Source: an uncultured Pelagibacteraceae bacterium (lineage in GTDB: Bacteria > Pseudomonadota > Alphaproteobacteria > Pelagibacterales > Pelagibacteraceae). Taken from it: 60,471 nucleotides of DNA. The position numbers and the translations under genes are program-made. Below, in pieces: positions 51,498-59,562 of the stretch. How positions within the stretch are numbered: position 1 is the first letter of the stretch; the number at the start of each line of letters is the position of its first letter. The notes beneath the pieces were generated by a model. It was not told where the DNA came from, made no database searches, and was given only the letters and a program-made list of their open reading frames with translations. The stretch covers positions 1 to 60,471 of the forward strand of contig CACDTF010000005.1 in the NCBI GenBank assembly GCA_902555665.1, given 5' to 3'.

Positions 51498-52537
51498 TAA
51501 TATTTAATTTCCTTATTTACTTTTTTCAAAGATTTATCTGTTCCATGATGAAAATGTTTACTCATGTCTGGCATATATTTCATTGAAATTGGTTTTTTAC
51601 CAATTGCAACTGACATTTCTCTAACGTGGTGAGCCTCCGCACCACAACATATACCAATAAAATTTATTTTATTTTTTACACAATCTTTTGCAAATTCTGC
51701 CATTTCAAATCTGTTACAAAACAAGTTATCTAACGCAACTGGAAATGCATTTCCACCTGGAATACAGTCACATCCATGATCGGTGATATTCAAGAAACCA
51801 GGTTCTTCTTCAGTAGTTCTATAAGGAACAGGAAGTCCTGATACATGGCATGAAACTTTATCTCTAACTTTTTTTAAAAGTTTCATTGTCATCTCGGGTC
51901 CTCTGTAACAATTTAATCCAACGACATCAGCGCCTAAATCCTCCATCATCTTACATGCATCCTCAGCACTATGACCTTCTCTAGTTTTATCCCCTCTAGG
52001 GATTGCAAAATTACAAACTGCAATAAGTCCAGCATCTTTAATTGCTTTTAATGCAATTTTCATTTCGTCAGTCCAACTTATTGTTTCAGCAATAACAAAA
52101 TCAACACCAGCTTCTTTTGCCCAAGCTACTTGTTCTTCATACATTTGTTGACACTGTTTATGGGTATTGGCATCACCTGGATCAAATACATTGGTGTTTG
52201 CCACATCTCCACAAACCATAAGATCTAAATCTTTAAACTCAGCTGCAGCATCTTTTGCAATTTTAAGAGCACCTTTTTGCATTGGTTCTAACAAGTGTTC
52301 TTTGCCAATTATTCTCAACTTTTCTCTATGACCATAATAAGTAAATGCCTGAACAACATCTGAACCAGCTCTAATAAATTCTCGATGTAATTGAGTTACT
52401 ACCTCTGGATGTTCTAAAACCACTTCTGGAACAAATGGACCTGCTGAAAGATAACCTCTTCTTTCCATTGCAAAAAGATAGCCTTCTGCACACATTATTG
52501 GACCTTCATTTAATCTTGTAATTAGATCTTTTTTCAT
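51497..52537 (-). CDS. bhmT: betaine-homocysteine S-methyltransferase
   Basis: A 346-residue Zn-dependent methyltransferase. All three Zn-ligand Cys are present: Cys210 (VVGLNCYRG) and the Cys297-Cys298 pair (GICCGAEAHHVREM). The N-terminal GPIMCAEGYLFAMERRGYLSAG region matches BHMT. It moves a methyl group from glycine betaine, or possibly DMSP, to homocysteine, forming methionine and dimethylglycine. It lies 11 bases after the Rieske oxygenase gene and one base overlaps the DMGDH-like gene downstream. Confidence 0.92.
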   Translation of the reverse strand: MKKDLITRLNEGPIMCAEGYLFAMERRGYLSAGPFVPEVVLEHPEVVTQLHREFIRAGSDVVQAFTYYGHREKLRIIGKEHLLEPMQKGALKIAKDAAAEFKDLDLMVCGDVANTNVFDPGDANTHKQCQQMYEEQVAWAKEAGVDFVIAETISWTDEMKIALKAIKDAGLIAVCNFAIPRGDKTREGHSAEDACKMMEDLGADVVGLNCYRGPEMTMKLLKKVRDKVSCHVSGLPVPYRTTEEEPGFLNITDHGCDCIPGGNAFPVALDNLFCNRFEMAEFAKDCVKNKINFIGICCGAEAHHVREMSVAIGKKPISMKYMPDMSKHFHHGTDKSLKKVNKEIKY

Positions 52538-52548
52538 AATTTACCCTC

Positions 52549-53736
52549 TCATTTTGTTAAGTTGGTTGCAACCCACTTATGAAACATCAAAGTAGGAGTA
52601 TCCATTACAGGTGAAAAATTCCCACCATTGTAAGCTGGGGAATTTCGCCCGTTTTGCATTCCTTCTATTGCAGTTACATCTTCATTCATAACTTCTTGCC
52701 AAAATGCAAAATTTTTTTCTCTTATATCCTTAAACTCATCACTAGAAGCACTTTCATCTCCAACATAATATAATTCAAAATGTTCTTTAGTTTGATTGTT
52801 AGAAATTGGCTCTAACCAAAATGCATAAAAATGATCAATATGTATTCCTAACATTACGTTTGGATATAACGATACATATTCAGATTTTTCAGAAAGTTCA
52901 TTTGGCCAGTTGGGAAAACATTTAAATTTAATGTTTCCGTCGAACTGTTGTGAATATTTATTACTTCCTTGTCCTGAAAAATTAAAATTCTCATCTTCAA
53001 TATGATAGTGATCTGAAATATTTGAAACTTTATTAAGCTCTGGATGTATCCACGGCAAATGATAGCTTTCGCAATAATTCTCAATTGCAAATTTCCAATT
53101 ACTATTTACTGTCATATTAAAATATCCGTTATCAGTTGAATGTCTTATTAATTTTTGATCTTTTTTAGAAATAAACTTAGACCATCTATCCTCTAGAGGT
53201 TTAATAAAATCTTCAAATGGTTTTGCATTAGAATTAATATTAATAAAAATTAAATCCATCCAAATATTTGATTTAATTTCTTTTAAGTTACTCTTGTTTT
53301 TATCGAACCCTTCAACCTCATGTTTTCCTAGTCCTCCTATATGTGGAGTAACAGTTAATTTTCCATTAAAATCATAGGACCAAGAATGATAAGGGCATCT
53401 TATTACATTTTTTAATTTACATTCCTGATCAACTAATTTGAAACCTCTATGACTACAAACATTATGAAAAACTTTTACTTCATTCTCTTTGTTTCTAACT
53501 ATTAGTATTGGTATTCCTAAAAGATTAAAAGGTTTTGCATCGCCTGGATTTGGTACAGAACTTGCAACCCCGATCATCGTCCAATTATTTTTAAATATTT
53601 TTTCTTTCTCAAACTCTAAATAATCATTATTCAAATAGCATTCATTAGGTAAACCATGAGCTTTCTCTATAGGATTTTTTACAACTTCTATTTTATTGGG
53701 ATCTAAGATGTCTGATAATTTTTTATTTAAATTCAT
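52549..53736 (-). CDS. Rieske-type glycine betaine/carnitine monooxygenase oxygenase subunit
   Basis: A 395-residue oxygenase. The Rieske 2Fe-2S ligands are Cys94/His96 (NVCSHRGF) and Cys114/His117 (IRCPYHSW); the mononuclear-iron helix is seen in AIENYCESYHLPWIHPEL. It resembles GbcA (glycine betaine demethylase) and carnitine monooxygenase. No reductase partner is next to it. A TTG one codon upstream is in frame, but AGGAGG sits three bases before the ATG at 53736 and directly abuts the TTG, so the ATG is the start. It heads the operon with bhmT. Confidence 0.87.
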   Translation of the reverse strand: MNLNKKLSDILDPNKIEVVKNPIEKAHGLPNECYLNNDYLEFEKEKIFKNNWTMIGVASSVPNPGDAKPFNLLGIPILIVRNKENEVKVFHNVCSHRGFKLVDQECKLKNVIRCPYHSWSYDFNGKLTVTPHIGGLGKHEVEGFDKNKSNLKEIKSNIWMDLIFININSNAKPFEDFIKPLEDRWSKFISKKDQKLIRHSTDNGYFNMTVNSNWKFAIENYCESYHLPWIHPELNKVSNISDHYHIEDENFNFSGQGSNKYSQQFDGNIKFKCFPNWPNELSEKSEYVSLYPNVMLGIHIDHFYAFWLEPISNNQTKEHFELYYVGDESASSDEFKDIREKNFAFWQEVMNEDVTAIEGMQNGRNSPAYNGGNFSPVMDTPTLMFHKWVATNLTK

Positions 53737-53768
53737 CAACCTCCTTTTTTTAATTAATTAAAAAATTA

Positions 53769-53963
53769 ATCGAGGCTTAAAATTATCTTTCTCTAATTAT
53801 AATTTGTTGAAAAACAGTTTTGCAATTTAAAATATAAACAAATTCTTTGAAAAAAAAATTTGCAGAAAAAGTCATGCTAAAACCCTAAACAAAAATTTAG
53901 GCCAGTTAAAGACAATTTTGCTGCAACCAATAGTTGAATTAAATTTGCATTATAAGCCTCGAT
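53769..53963. repeat. 11-base inverted motif pair shared by two divergent betaine operons
   Basis: The motif TAAGCCTCGAT occurs on the plus strand at 53953-53963, upstream of proX, and exactly on the minus strand at 53769-53779, in the leader of the Rieske-bhmT operon. The arms are 173 bases apart and each is oriented with the transcript it precedes. The G+C-rich core stands out from an otherwise almost pure A+T region. A common regulator-binding or RNA leader element is inferred. The rest of the 271-base gap shows only A-tracts and a weak hairpin at 53884-53901. Confidence 0.6.
53796..53825 (-). promoter_or_regulatory. promoter for the Rieske-bhmT operon
   Basis: On the minus strand TTGCAA (-35, 53820-53825) and a perfect TATAAT (-10, 53796-53801) are separated by 18 bases. 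Transcription would begin near 53789, giving a leader of about 50 bases that contains the conserved TAAGCCTCGAT motif and ends in an AGGAGG ribosome site. Confidence 0.65.
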
Positions 53964-54007
53964 ATGTTCAATTTAACTTTTAAATGAATCAAATGTTGGG
54001 AGATATA

Positions 54008-55018
54008 ATGAAGATTAAAAGAATACTTCTTTCACTAGCTGTTGTGTTTGGTCTTACTTCTTTTGGAAGTGTTGCAAATGCAGCTTGTGGAAATATAACG
54101 ATTGCTAATATGAACTGGGCTTCAGCAAACTTTATGGCTGAAGTTGATAAGATTATATTAGAAGAAGGTTATGGATGTTCAGTAGAATTAGTACCTGGTG
54201 CTACAATGCCTACGTTTACATCTATGCAAGAAAAAGGTGAGCCAGATGTTGCTCCTGAGTTTTGGGCTAACGCTGCTATCATCGCTTTGAATAAAGCTGT
54301 TGATGAAGGTAAAATGCACACACTTAACAAAGCACCAATTACAGGTTTAGGTGAAGGATGGTGGGTATTACCTCACACTCTTAAGAAGCATCCAGAGCTA
54401 ACAACTGCTGAGGCAATTTTAGCAAGACCGGATCTGTTTCCTCACCCAGAGGATCCATCAAAAGGTGGTTTCCATATTTGTCCTCCAGGCTGGAACTGTG
54501 AATTAAGTAACAGAAACCATTTTAGAGCTTGGGACATGGAAGCAAAAGGTTGGGCTATTGTTGAAACAGGTTCTGCTGCAGGACTTGATGGTTCAATAGC
54601 TAAAGCTGCTGAGCGAGGAGAAAACTGGTTTGGTTATTATTGGTCACCAACAGCTATAATCGGTAAATACGATATGAGAGCTGTGGACATGGGAGCATGG
54701 GGTGGAAAAGATAACTGGGACAAATGTATAGTTTTACCAGAGCAAGAATGTGCTGACCCTAAAAAAACTTCATGGACAAAATCTGAAGTTTACACAATCG
54801 TAACTGACAATTTCAAGAGTACAGCTGGAAGTGCTGGTATGGAATACTTTAAGAAAAGAACATATCCAGGTCCAGTAATGAACGGTATGTTAGTTTGGAT
54901 GGGAGAAAACCAAGCAGAAGGTGCTGATGCTGCAATTGAATTCCTAAAAACACAAGAAAGTGTTTGGGGTAAATGGGTTTCAAGTGATGCTGCAAAAAAA
55001 ATCAAAAAAGCACTTTAA
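54008..55018 (+). CDS. proX: glycine betaine-type ABC transporter substrate-binding protein
   Basis: A 336-residue periplasmic protein with a signal peptide (to the NAAC region near residue 26) and the OpuAC/ProX family layout. Many Trp residues that could form a quaternary-ammonium cage are seen in NMNWASANF, PEFWANAA, GEGWWVLPH, NWFGYYWSP and LVWMGE. Upstream in-frame ATGs at 53984 and 53993 exist, but a GGGAG site is placed correctly for 54008 and the signal peptide begins there. Substrate could be glycine betaine, choline, carnitine or DMSP. A strong hairpin follows it. Confidence 0.88.
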   Translation: MKIKRILLSLAVVFGLTSFGSVANAACGNITIANMNWASANFMAEVDKIILEEGYGCSVELVPGATMPTFTSMQEKGEPDVAPEFWANAAIIALNKAVDEGKMHTLNKAPITGLGEGWWVLPHTLKKHPELTTAEAILARPDLFPHPEDPSKGGFHICPPGWNCELSNRNHFRAWDMEAKGWAIVETGSAAGLDGSIAKAAERGENWFGYYWSPTAIIGKYDMRAVDMGAWGGKDNWDKCIVLPEQECADPKKTSWTKSEVYTIVTDNFKSTAGSAGMEYFKKRTYPGPVMNGMLVWMGENQAEGADAAIEFLKTQESVWGKWVSSDAAKKIKKAL

Positions 55019-55029
55019 TTAAAATATTA

Positions 55030-55053
55030 TCAAACCCGCTTCGGCGGGTTTGA
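55030..55053 (+). terminator. UUCG-loop hairpin between proX and proW
   Basis: A perfect 10-bp stem (TCAAACCCGC/GCGGGTTTGA) closed by TTCG lies 11 bases after proX. It is followed by TTTAATAAAAA, too short a U-run for complete termination, so partial read-through to proW and strong stabilisation of proX mRNA are likely. Confidence 0.8.
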
Positions 55054-55066
55054 TTTAATAAAAATT

Positions 55067-55954
55067 ATGGACTTCTTTAATAAAATTCCTGTAATGGATC
55101 GAACAGCTCTAAGAGAGCTTAAAAAAGGAATTGACTCTAGTTTTAAAGAATTTTCAAGAGCTTATGGAGATGGAATAGAAGGTTTTTTTGATCCACTTTT
55201 ACATTTTTTAATTTGGTTAGAAAAATTATTGGTAAATAGTCCTTGGCCTTTAGTAATTGGTGTGTTTGCTATATTGGCTTGGATTGGATCAAGAAGTATT
55301 AAACTTGTAATTGGTACAGTGGCTTGTTTTATAGTTATTGGTTATTTTGGTATGTGGAAAAATTGCATGGCTACAGTTGCAATCATTTCTGTATCTACAT
55401 TAGTTTGCATTGTTGTGGGAATTCCAATTGGAGTGTTAATGTCAAAATCAGCAAGAGCAGAAAAAGCAATTTTACCTGTTTTAGATATGATGCAAACTAT
55501 TCCAAGCTTTGTATATTTAATTCCAATCATTATGCTTCTTGGTATTGGTAAAGTGCCTGGTTTGCTTGCTGTATGTATTTATGCTCTCCCCCCTATTGTA
55601 AGATTAACAAATCTAGGGATTAGAGAAGTTGATAAAGAAACCTTAGAAGCTAGCGAAGCTTTTGGGGCAACACCAATGCAAAAATTAAGATCTGTTCAAA
55701 TCCCACTTTCTCTACCAACTATTTTTGCTGGGATTAACCAAACGATTATGATGGCTTTAGCAATGGTAGTAATAGCTTCAATGATAGGTGTAAAAGGCTT
55801 GGGAGTCCCTATTTTACAAGCTATTTCCAACCAATATTTGGCTCTTGGAATGATGAATGGTTTGGCAATCGTAGCCCTAGCAATTATCTTTGATAGAGTA
55901 ACTCAACAGTACGGACAAAGAATTCAAAAGCACAGAGGTCAGTTGAAAAAGTAA
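55067..55954 (+). CDS. proW: glycine betaine-type ABC transporter permease
   Basis: A 295-residue membrane protein of the ProW/OpuAB family. An N-terminal amphipathic segment and helices (residues 1-95) precede the conserved permease core VCIVVGIPIGVLMSKSARAEKAILPVLDMMQTIPSFVYLIPIIMLLGIGKVPG and the EAA loop EASEAFGATPMQKLRSVQIPLSLPTI. It pairs with the binding protein upstream. No ProV ATPase follows; the next gene is a MetF-like enzyme. Confidence 0.92.
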   Translation: MDFFNKIPVMDRTALRELKKGIDSSFKEFSRAYGDGIEGFFDPLLHFLIWLEKLLVNSPWPLVIGVFAILAWIGSRSIKLVIGTVACFIVIGYFGMWKNCMATVAIISVSTLVCIVVGIPIGVLMSKSARAEKAILPVLDMMQTIPSFVYLIPIIMLLGIGKVPGLLAVCIYALPPIVRLTNLGIREVDKETLEASEAFGATPMQKLRSVQIPLSLPTIFAGINQTIMMALAMVVIASMIGVKGLGVPILQAISNQYLALGMMNGLAIVALAIIFDRVTQQYGQRIQKHRGQLKK

Positions 55955-56011
55955 ATTAGTCTCAATCGAATTTTCTAGACTCATATTTCAAAATAAATAA
56001 AGATCTTCCCT

Positions 56012-56740
56012 ATGAATTTTTCATTGGAAATTGGACCTAAAACAGAGCTTGATACAGTTCCAGCATTGTCTGACATTTATATAACGATGCTACCTGGAGG
56101 TGATTATAGGGAGACTGCTGATAAAGCAGTAGAACTTGTAAAAAAAGGATTTAATCCCGTGCCTCATTTTCCTGCGAGATCAATGCAGGATGAAAAAGAG
56201 CTTAAAGATTATGTTTCTAGATGCAAAGATGGAGGGGTAAAGCAAGCCTTAATTATTGGAGGCGGGAGAGAACCAGCGGGTAAATTTGATAGTTCATTTC
56301 AACTTTTGGAGACAGGTTATTTTGAAAAAATGAAAATAGGAATTGCTGGACACCCGGAGGGGAGTCCTGATATATCCGACTCAGAATTAGAAAAAGCTAT
56401 GATAGATAAAAAGCCTTATGCTGATTATATTGTAACTCAGTGGTTACTTGATCCTCAGCCTATTATAGATTTTATTTCTAAGCAAAGCATACCAGTGCAT
56501 GTGGGAATTACTGGGCCATTAAAAATATCTAGCTTAATTAAATTTGCTAATATTGTGGGGGCAAAAAATTCCTTAAACTTTCTTAAATCTAATTTTAGTA
56601 AGGCATTAGATTTATTGAAACCTAAAGACCCTAATGATTTAATTGGGAAAGTTAAATCGCACACTGATAACTTCCACATTTATACATTCGGCGGCTTGAA
56701 GGAAACTAACAAGTGGTTGAAGGAGAATAGTTATGTCTAA
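56012..56740 (+). CDS. MetF-like methylenetetrahydrofolate reductase family protein
   Basis: A 242-residue TIM-barrel protein like the shortened MTHFR relatives that accompany GcvT-type demethylases. It shows LEIGPKTELDTVPAL, FNPVPHFPARSMQD, ALIIGGGREPAGKFDS (in place of the usual L-R-G-D) and GIAGHPEGSPDI. The missing D in the R-G-D-like motif and its small size suggest a folate-bound C1 role rather than classical NADH-linked MTHFR. It overlaps the GcvT-like gene by eight bases (ATGTCTAA). Confidence 0.82.
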   Translation: MNFSLEIGPKTELDTVPALSDIYITMLPGGDYRETADKAVELVKKGFNPVPHFPARSMQDEKELKDYVSRCKDGGVKQALIIGGGREPAGKFDSSFQLLETGYFEKMKIGIAGHPEGSPDISDSELEKAMIDKKPYADYIVTQWLLDPQPIIDFISKQSIPVHVGITGPLKISSLIKFANIVGAKNSLNFLKSNFSKALDLLKPKDPNDLIGKVKSHTDNFHIYTFGGLKETNKWLKENSYV

Positions 56741-58091
56741 AGAATTTGACTATACTAAAGTAAAACATATTACTTCTGTTGATCAATCTGATAGAGAAGT
56801 ACCATACAATTTAAGACAAAGTGGGCCAACTAAAGTTGAATTATTAATTTCAACAAGGGTAAGAAAGTCACCCTATTGGCATTTATCAATGCAGGCAGGT
56901 TGTTGGAGAGCAACTGTGTACAATCGAATTTATCATCCAAGAGGTTATGTAAAACCTGAAGATGGTGGAGCAATGGTTGAGTACGATGCAATCGTTAACC
57001 ATGTAACAATGTGGAACGTGGCTGTCGAAAGACAAATAAGAGTGAAAGGTCCAGATGCAGAAAAATTTACTGACTACGTTATAACTAGAGATGCAACAAA
57101 AATTTCTCCTATGAGAGCTAGGTATGTAATCTTATGTAATGCTTACGGAGGAGTTTTAAACGATCCAATTCTTTTAAGAATTTCAAAAGATGAATTTTGG
57201 TTTTCGTTATCAGACTCTGATATTGGAATGTATTTACAAGGTGTAAATGCAGATGGAAAATTTAATTGTACAATTGAAGAAATTGATGCATGTCCAGTAC
57301 AAATTCAAGGTCCTAAATCAAAAGCTTTAATGCAAGACCTTTGTGGGGACCAAGTTGATTTTGATAATATGCCTTTCTATGGGTTAGCAGAAGCAACAGT
57401 TGGTGGAAGAAGTTGTGTAATTTCTCAATCTGGTTTTTCAGGAGAAGCTGGTTATGAGATATATTTAAGAAATGCAACTTTATATGCTGAAGATATGTGG
57501 AATGCTGTATTAGATGCAGGAAAAAAACATAAGTTAATGGTTATTGCACCTGCGCACCATAGAAGAATACAAGCAGGTATTCTTTCGTGGGGACAAGACA
57601 TGGATCAACAACATAATCCATTTCAATGTAATTTAGGTTATCAAGTTTCATTATCTGGTAAAGGTGAATGGAATAAAAAAGCTGATTATGTTGGTAAAGC
57701 TGCTTTAGAGAAAATGGGAGCAGATATAAAAGCTGGAAAAAAACCATATAAACTTCAATTAGTTGGAATGGAGCTGGGTGGTAAACCAATAGATGATTAT
57801 GCACCTGACTTTTGGCTAGTATCGCCAGAAAGTGGTGGAGAACCAGTTGGATTTCTTACTTCACCATGGTGGCATCCTGAGAAGAAAACCAATATTGCAA
57901 TGGGATATGTTCCGTTTGATGGAACTTTAAACCCTAATGGATTTCCAAAAAATAAAATTGGAACTAAGTTTAAAGTACATCTCCCAGAAAAATACTCGGA
58001 CACTCCAGGAACGCCTGTAGATGCTGTAGTTGTGGATATTCCATTCAAAGAATCTTTCAACGCAAATACAAGAGAAGTTGTAAAAGGCTAA
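56733..58091 (+). CDS. GcvT-family folate-dependent methyl/aminomethyl transferase
   Basis: A 452-residue protein with the GcvT fold: WDVAAER-like NHVTMWNVAVERQIRVKG, then FTDYVITRDATKISPMRARYVILCN, IQGPKSKALMQDL, SGFSGEAGYEIY and a C-terminal barrel (GEPVGFLTSPWWHP). It is longer than the glycine-cleavage T protein and DmdA (both about 370 residues) by an N-terminal arm and a C-terminal insert. It is likely a demethylase moving a methyl group from an imported onium compound to tetrahydrofolate. Not canonical DmdA. Codon use suggests strong expression. Confidence 0.83.
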   Translation: MSKEFDYTKVKHITSVDQSDREVPYNLRQSGPTKVELLISTRVRKSPYWHLSMQAGCWRATVYNRIYHPRGYVKPEDGGAMVEYDAIVNHVTMWNVAVERQIRVKGPDAEKFTDYVITRDATKISPMRARYVILCNAYGGVLNDPILLRISKDEFWFSLSDSDIGMYLQGVNADGKFNCTIEEIDACPVQIQGPKSKALMQDLCGDQVDFDNMPFYGLAEATVGGRSCVISQSGFSGEAGYEIYLRNATLYAEDMWNAVLDAGKKHKLMVIAPAHHRRIQAGILSWGQDMDQQHNPFQCNLGYQVSLSGKGEWNKKADYVGKAALEKMGADIKAGKKPYKLQLVGMELGGKPIDDYAPDFWLVSPESGGEPVGFLTSPWWHPEKKTNIAMGYVPFDGTLNPNGFPKNKIGTKFKVHLPEKYSDTPGTPVDAVVVDIPFKESFNANTREVVKG

Positions 58092-58102
58092 AATCTACTA
58101 AG

Positions 58103-58129
58103 GGGGAGCTAATTTCAGCTCCCCTTTTT
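58103..58129 (+). terminator. terminator of the proX-proW-metF-gcvT operon
   Basis: An 8-bp perfect stem GGGGAGCT/AGCTCCCC with a six-base loop is followed directly by TTTTT, a textbook intrinsic terminator 11 bases after the GcvT-like stop. It closes the operon without any ATPase gene. Confidence 0.9.
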
Positions 58130-58136
58130 AATTCTA

Positions 58137-58247
58137 ATGACTAAAAGTTTTCTAATAGCAGTTTGCATTATCATTGCTATTGCTTTAATAATATTTCCAT
58201 TAATTGTTTCTTATAAGGCTCAAAAAAATAAAAATAAAAAAAATTAA
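58137..58247 (+). CDS. 36-residue single-helix membrane protein
   Basis: A short frame beginning at an ATG just after the terminator encodes a 36-residue protein. It has one transmembrane helix (about residues 5-25, rich in Ile, Ala and Leu) and a very basic Lys/Asn tail. Its TAA overlaps the ATG of the following Yip1-type gene (TAATG), which supports translation and coupling. No family was recognised. Confidence 0.55.
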   Translation: MTKSFLIAVCIIIAIALIIFPLIVSYKAQKNKNKKN

Positions 58248-58792
58248 TGTTTGCTGAATTTTTAAATATAATTTTTAAGTCAATTAAATTAGACAAAACT
58301 CTTTATTCGGATAATAAAAATTTTGGAGAAGCATCAATATACTTTGCTGGGATTATAATGATCCTAGATGGTATCGCTGGCGCAGTAGCAGCTAATACCA
58401 TTATTAAAACAGCTATTGCAATGTCTGGTCTAACTGCAATAGTTACTTGGCTAATATGGGCGATTTTTATTTTTGTAATTGGAGTTAAATTATTTCCTGA
58501 TAAGCAAACCAAAGTTTCATTCAAAAAAGTTTTAACAGCTGTTGGATTTGCACATGCCCCTGGTTTATTAAGATTTTTTGCGGTCACACCAGATTTAATG
58601 ATACCAATAATCTTTCTTACTCAGTTCTGGATTTTTGCAGGTTTAATAATTTCAACAAAACAAATATTGAGTTTAAAATCTAATTTTAAATCTTTTGGGA
58701 TTGTACTTTTATCTTTTTTAATTATCGCATTCTTATCTATCTCATTTGTGATGAGTAGAATGAATATGCTTCCAGTTAGTCAAATCAGTTAA
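58247..58792 (+). CDS. Yip1-domain-like membrane protein
   Basis: A 181-residue protein with five predicted helices starting after an amphipathic N-terminus (residues 1-35). The hydrophobic pattern, the FKKVLTAVGFAHAPGLLRFF segment in the middle and the five-helix plan fit the bacterial Yip1/YIF1-like family. Function is unknown. It ends with a four-base overlap with the convergent zinc-ribbon gene. Confidence 0.7.
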   Translation: MFAEFLNIIFKSIKLDKTLYSDNKNFGEASIYFAGIIMILDGIAGAVAANTIIKTAIAMSGLTAIVTWLIWAIFIFVIGVKLFPDKQTKVSFKKVLTAVGFAHAPGLLRFFAVTPDLMIPIIFLTQFWIFAGLIISTKQILSLKSNFKSFGIVLLSFLIIAFLSISFVMSRMNMLPVSQIS

Positions 58793-58956
58793 AGTGGAAA
58801 AATAGTCTTAGATACTCTACAAGATTTACATAATTTAAACCCAGTAAGAATTAAATTTTGAGTAACACTCTCGTCTTCCTCTTTGCATTCATCACAAATA
58901 TTGTTTAATTCTTCAGTATCTACCTTTAGATTTTTTTCATCAATTTTATCAATCAT
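58789..58956 (-). CDS. 55-residue zinc-ribbon protein
   Basis: A minus-strand frame from ATG (58954-58956) to TAA encodes 55 residues with two C-x-x-C knuckles: CDEC at 21-24 and CKSC at 43-46, the spacing of a small treble-clef or zinc-ribbon fold. The ATG overlaps the end of the DUF3726 gene by eight bases, which is good evidence of translation and of membership in the same operon. I do not recognise a named family. Confidence 0.68.
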   Translation of the reverse strand: MIDKIDEKNLKVDTEELNNICDECKEEDESVTQNLILTGFKLCKSCRVSKTIFPL

Positions 58957-59560
58957 TATCTGTCAAACCAGCACCTGCTGCACCCTCTTTTAAACTGTCA
59001 CTCTCTTCAACAAAAGTTTCTTCGGATAACTTGTATAAATTATTCCATTCATCTTCTGTAAAATTATCTTCATTTTCAAGTAGATTGACCTCAATTGTAT
59101 TCGCTATCTTTGGAAATTCTTGATTAATAAAATTTGAAATAATATTTACATTTAAATTTAATAACATTTTTTTTTCATCTATTTTTACATTAATTTTTTT
59201 TCCAATAATTTCTGATGAACGACTTATGAAGGAAATAAAAATAATTGGATAAGCAACATTTTTAAACTCAATTTTTTTTAAATTTTCTAAAACATTTATT
59301 TGATCTAAAAAACTAACACCTAAAGTAATTGGACAGTAAGGATTATTTGATGAAGAATTATTTTCACTAATTAAATTTAAATTTTCAAATTTACTTTTAT
59401 TTTTTTTATTTAAATATTCATTAAGGTGCTTAATACCCGGCAAACTAAATAGCTCTAACAATCTTATACTTTTTCCTGTTTCCTCGGAAACTCCCCAAGA
59501 ATATCCTGCTGCCTTTGAAGCTCTTTTAACAGTAGTTTCAATTTCACTCAGTGATTTCAT
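58949..59560 (-). CDS. DUF3726 family protein
   Basis: A 203-residue protein with both ends typical of DUF3726: the N-terminal SLSEIETTVKRASKAAGYSWGVSEETGKSIRLLE and the C-terminal TFVEESDSLKEGAAGAGLTDND, a strikingly conserved tail in this family. Function is unknown. The GAAGAGLTDND end suggests a conserved interaction surface. It is preceded two bases upstream by the 301-codon hypothetical gene and followed by the overlapping zinc-ribbon gene. Confidence 0.85.
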   Translation of the reverse strand: MKSLSEIETTVKRASKAAGYSWGVSEETGKSIRLLELFSLPGIKHLNEYLNKKNKSKFENLNLISENNSSSNNPYCPITLGVSFLDQINVLENLKKIEFKNVAYPIIFISFISRSSEIIGKKINVKIDEKKMLLNLNVNIISNFINQEFPKIANTIEVNLLENEDNFTEDEWNNLYKLSEETFVEESDSLKEGAAGAGLTDND

Positions 59561-59562
59561 TA

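Noticed and set aside
53871-53901. Possible SAM-II or SAM-V riboswitch core (GCTAAA followed by CCTAAA/TTTAGG)
   Set aside because: The GCTAAA string resembles the conserved part of SAM-II/V, but I could not find the first stem and pseudoknot partners, and the site lies upstream of the likely proX promoter.
56733-58091. GcvT-like protein as the DMSP demethylase DmdA
   Set aside because: The fold is shared, but length, N-terminus and core motifs differ from the Pelagibacter DmdA I recall; kept as an unassigned folate-dependent methyltransferase.
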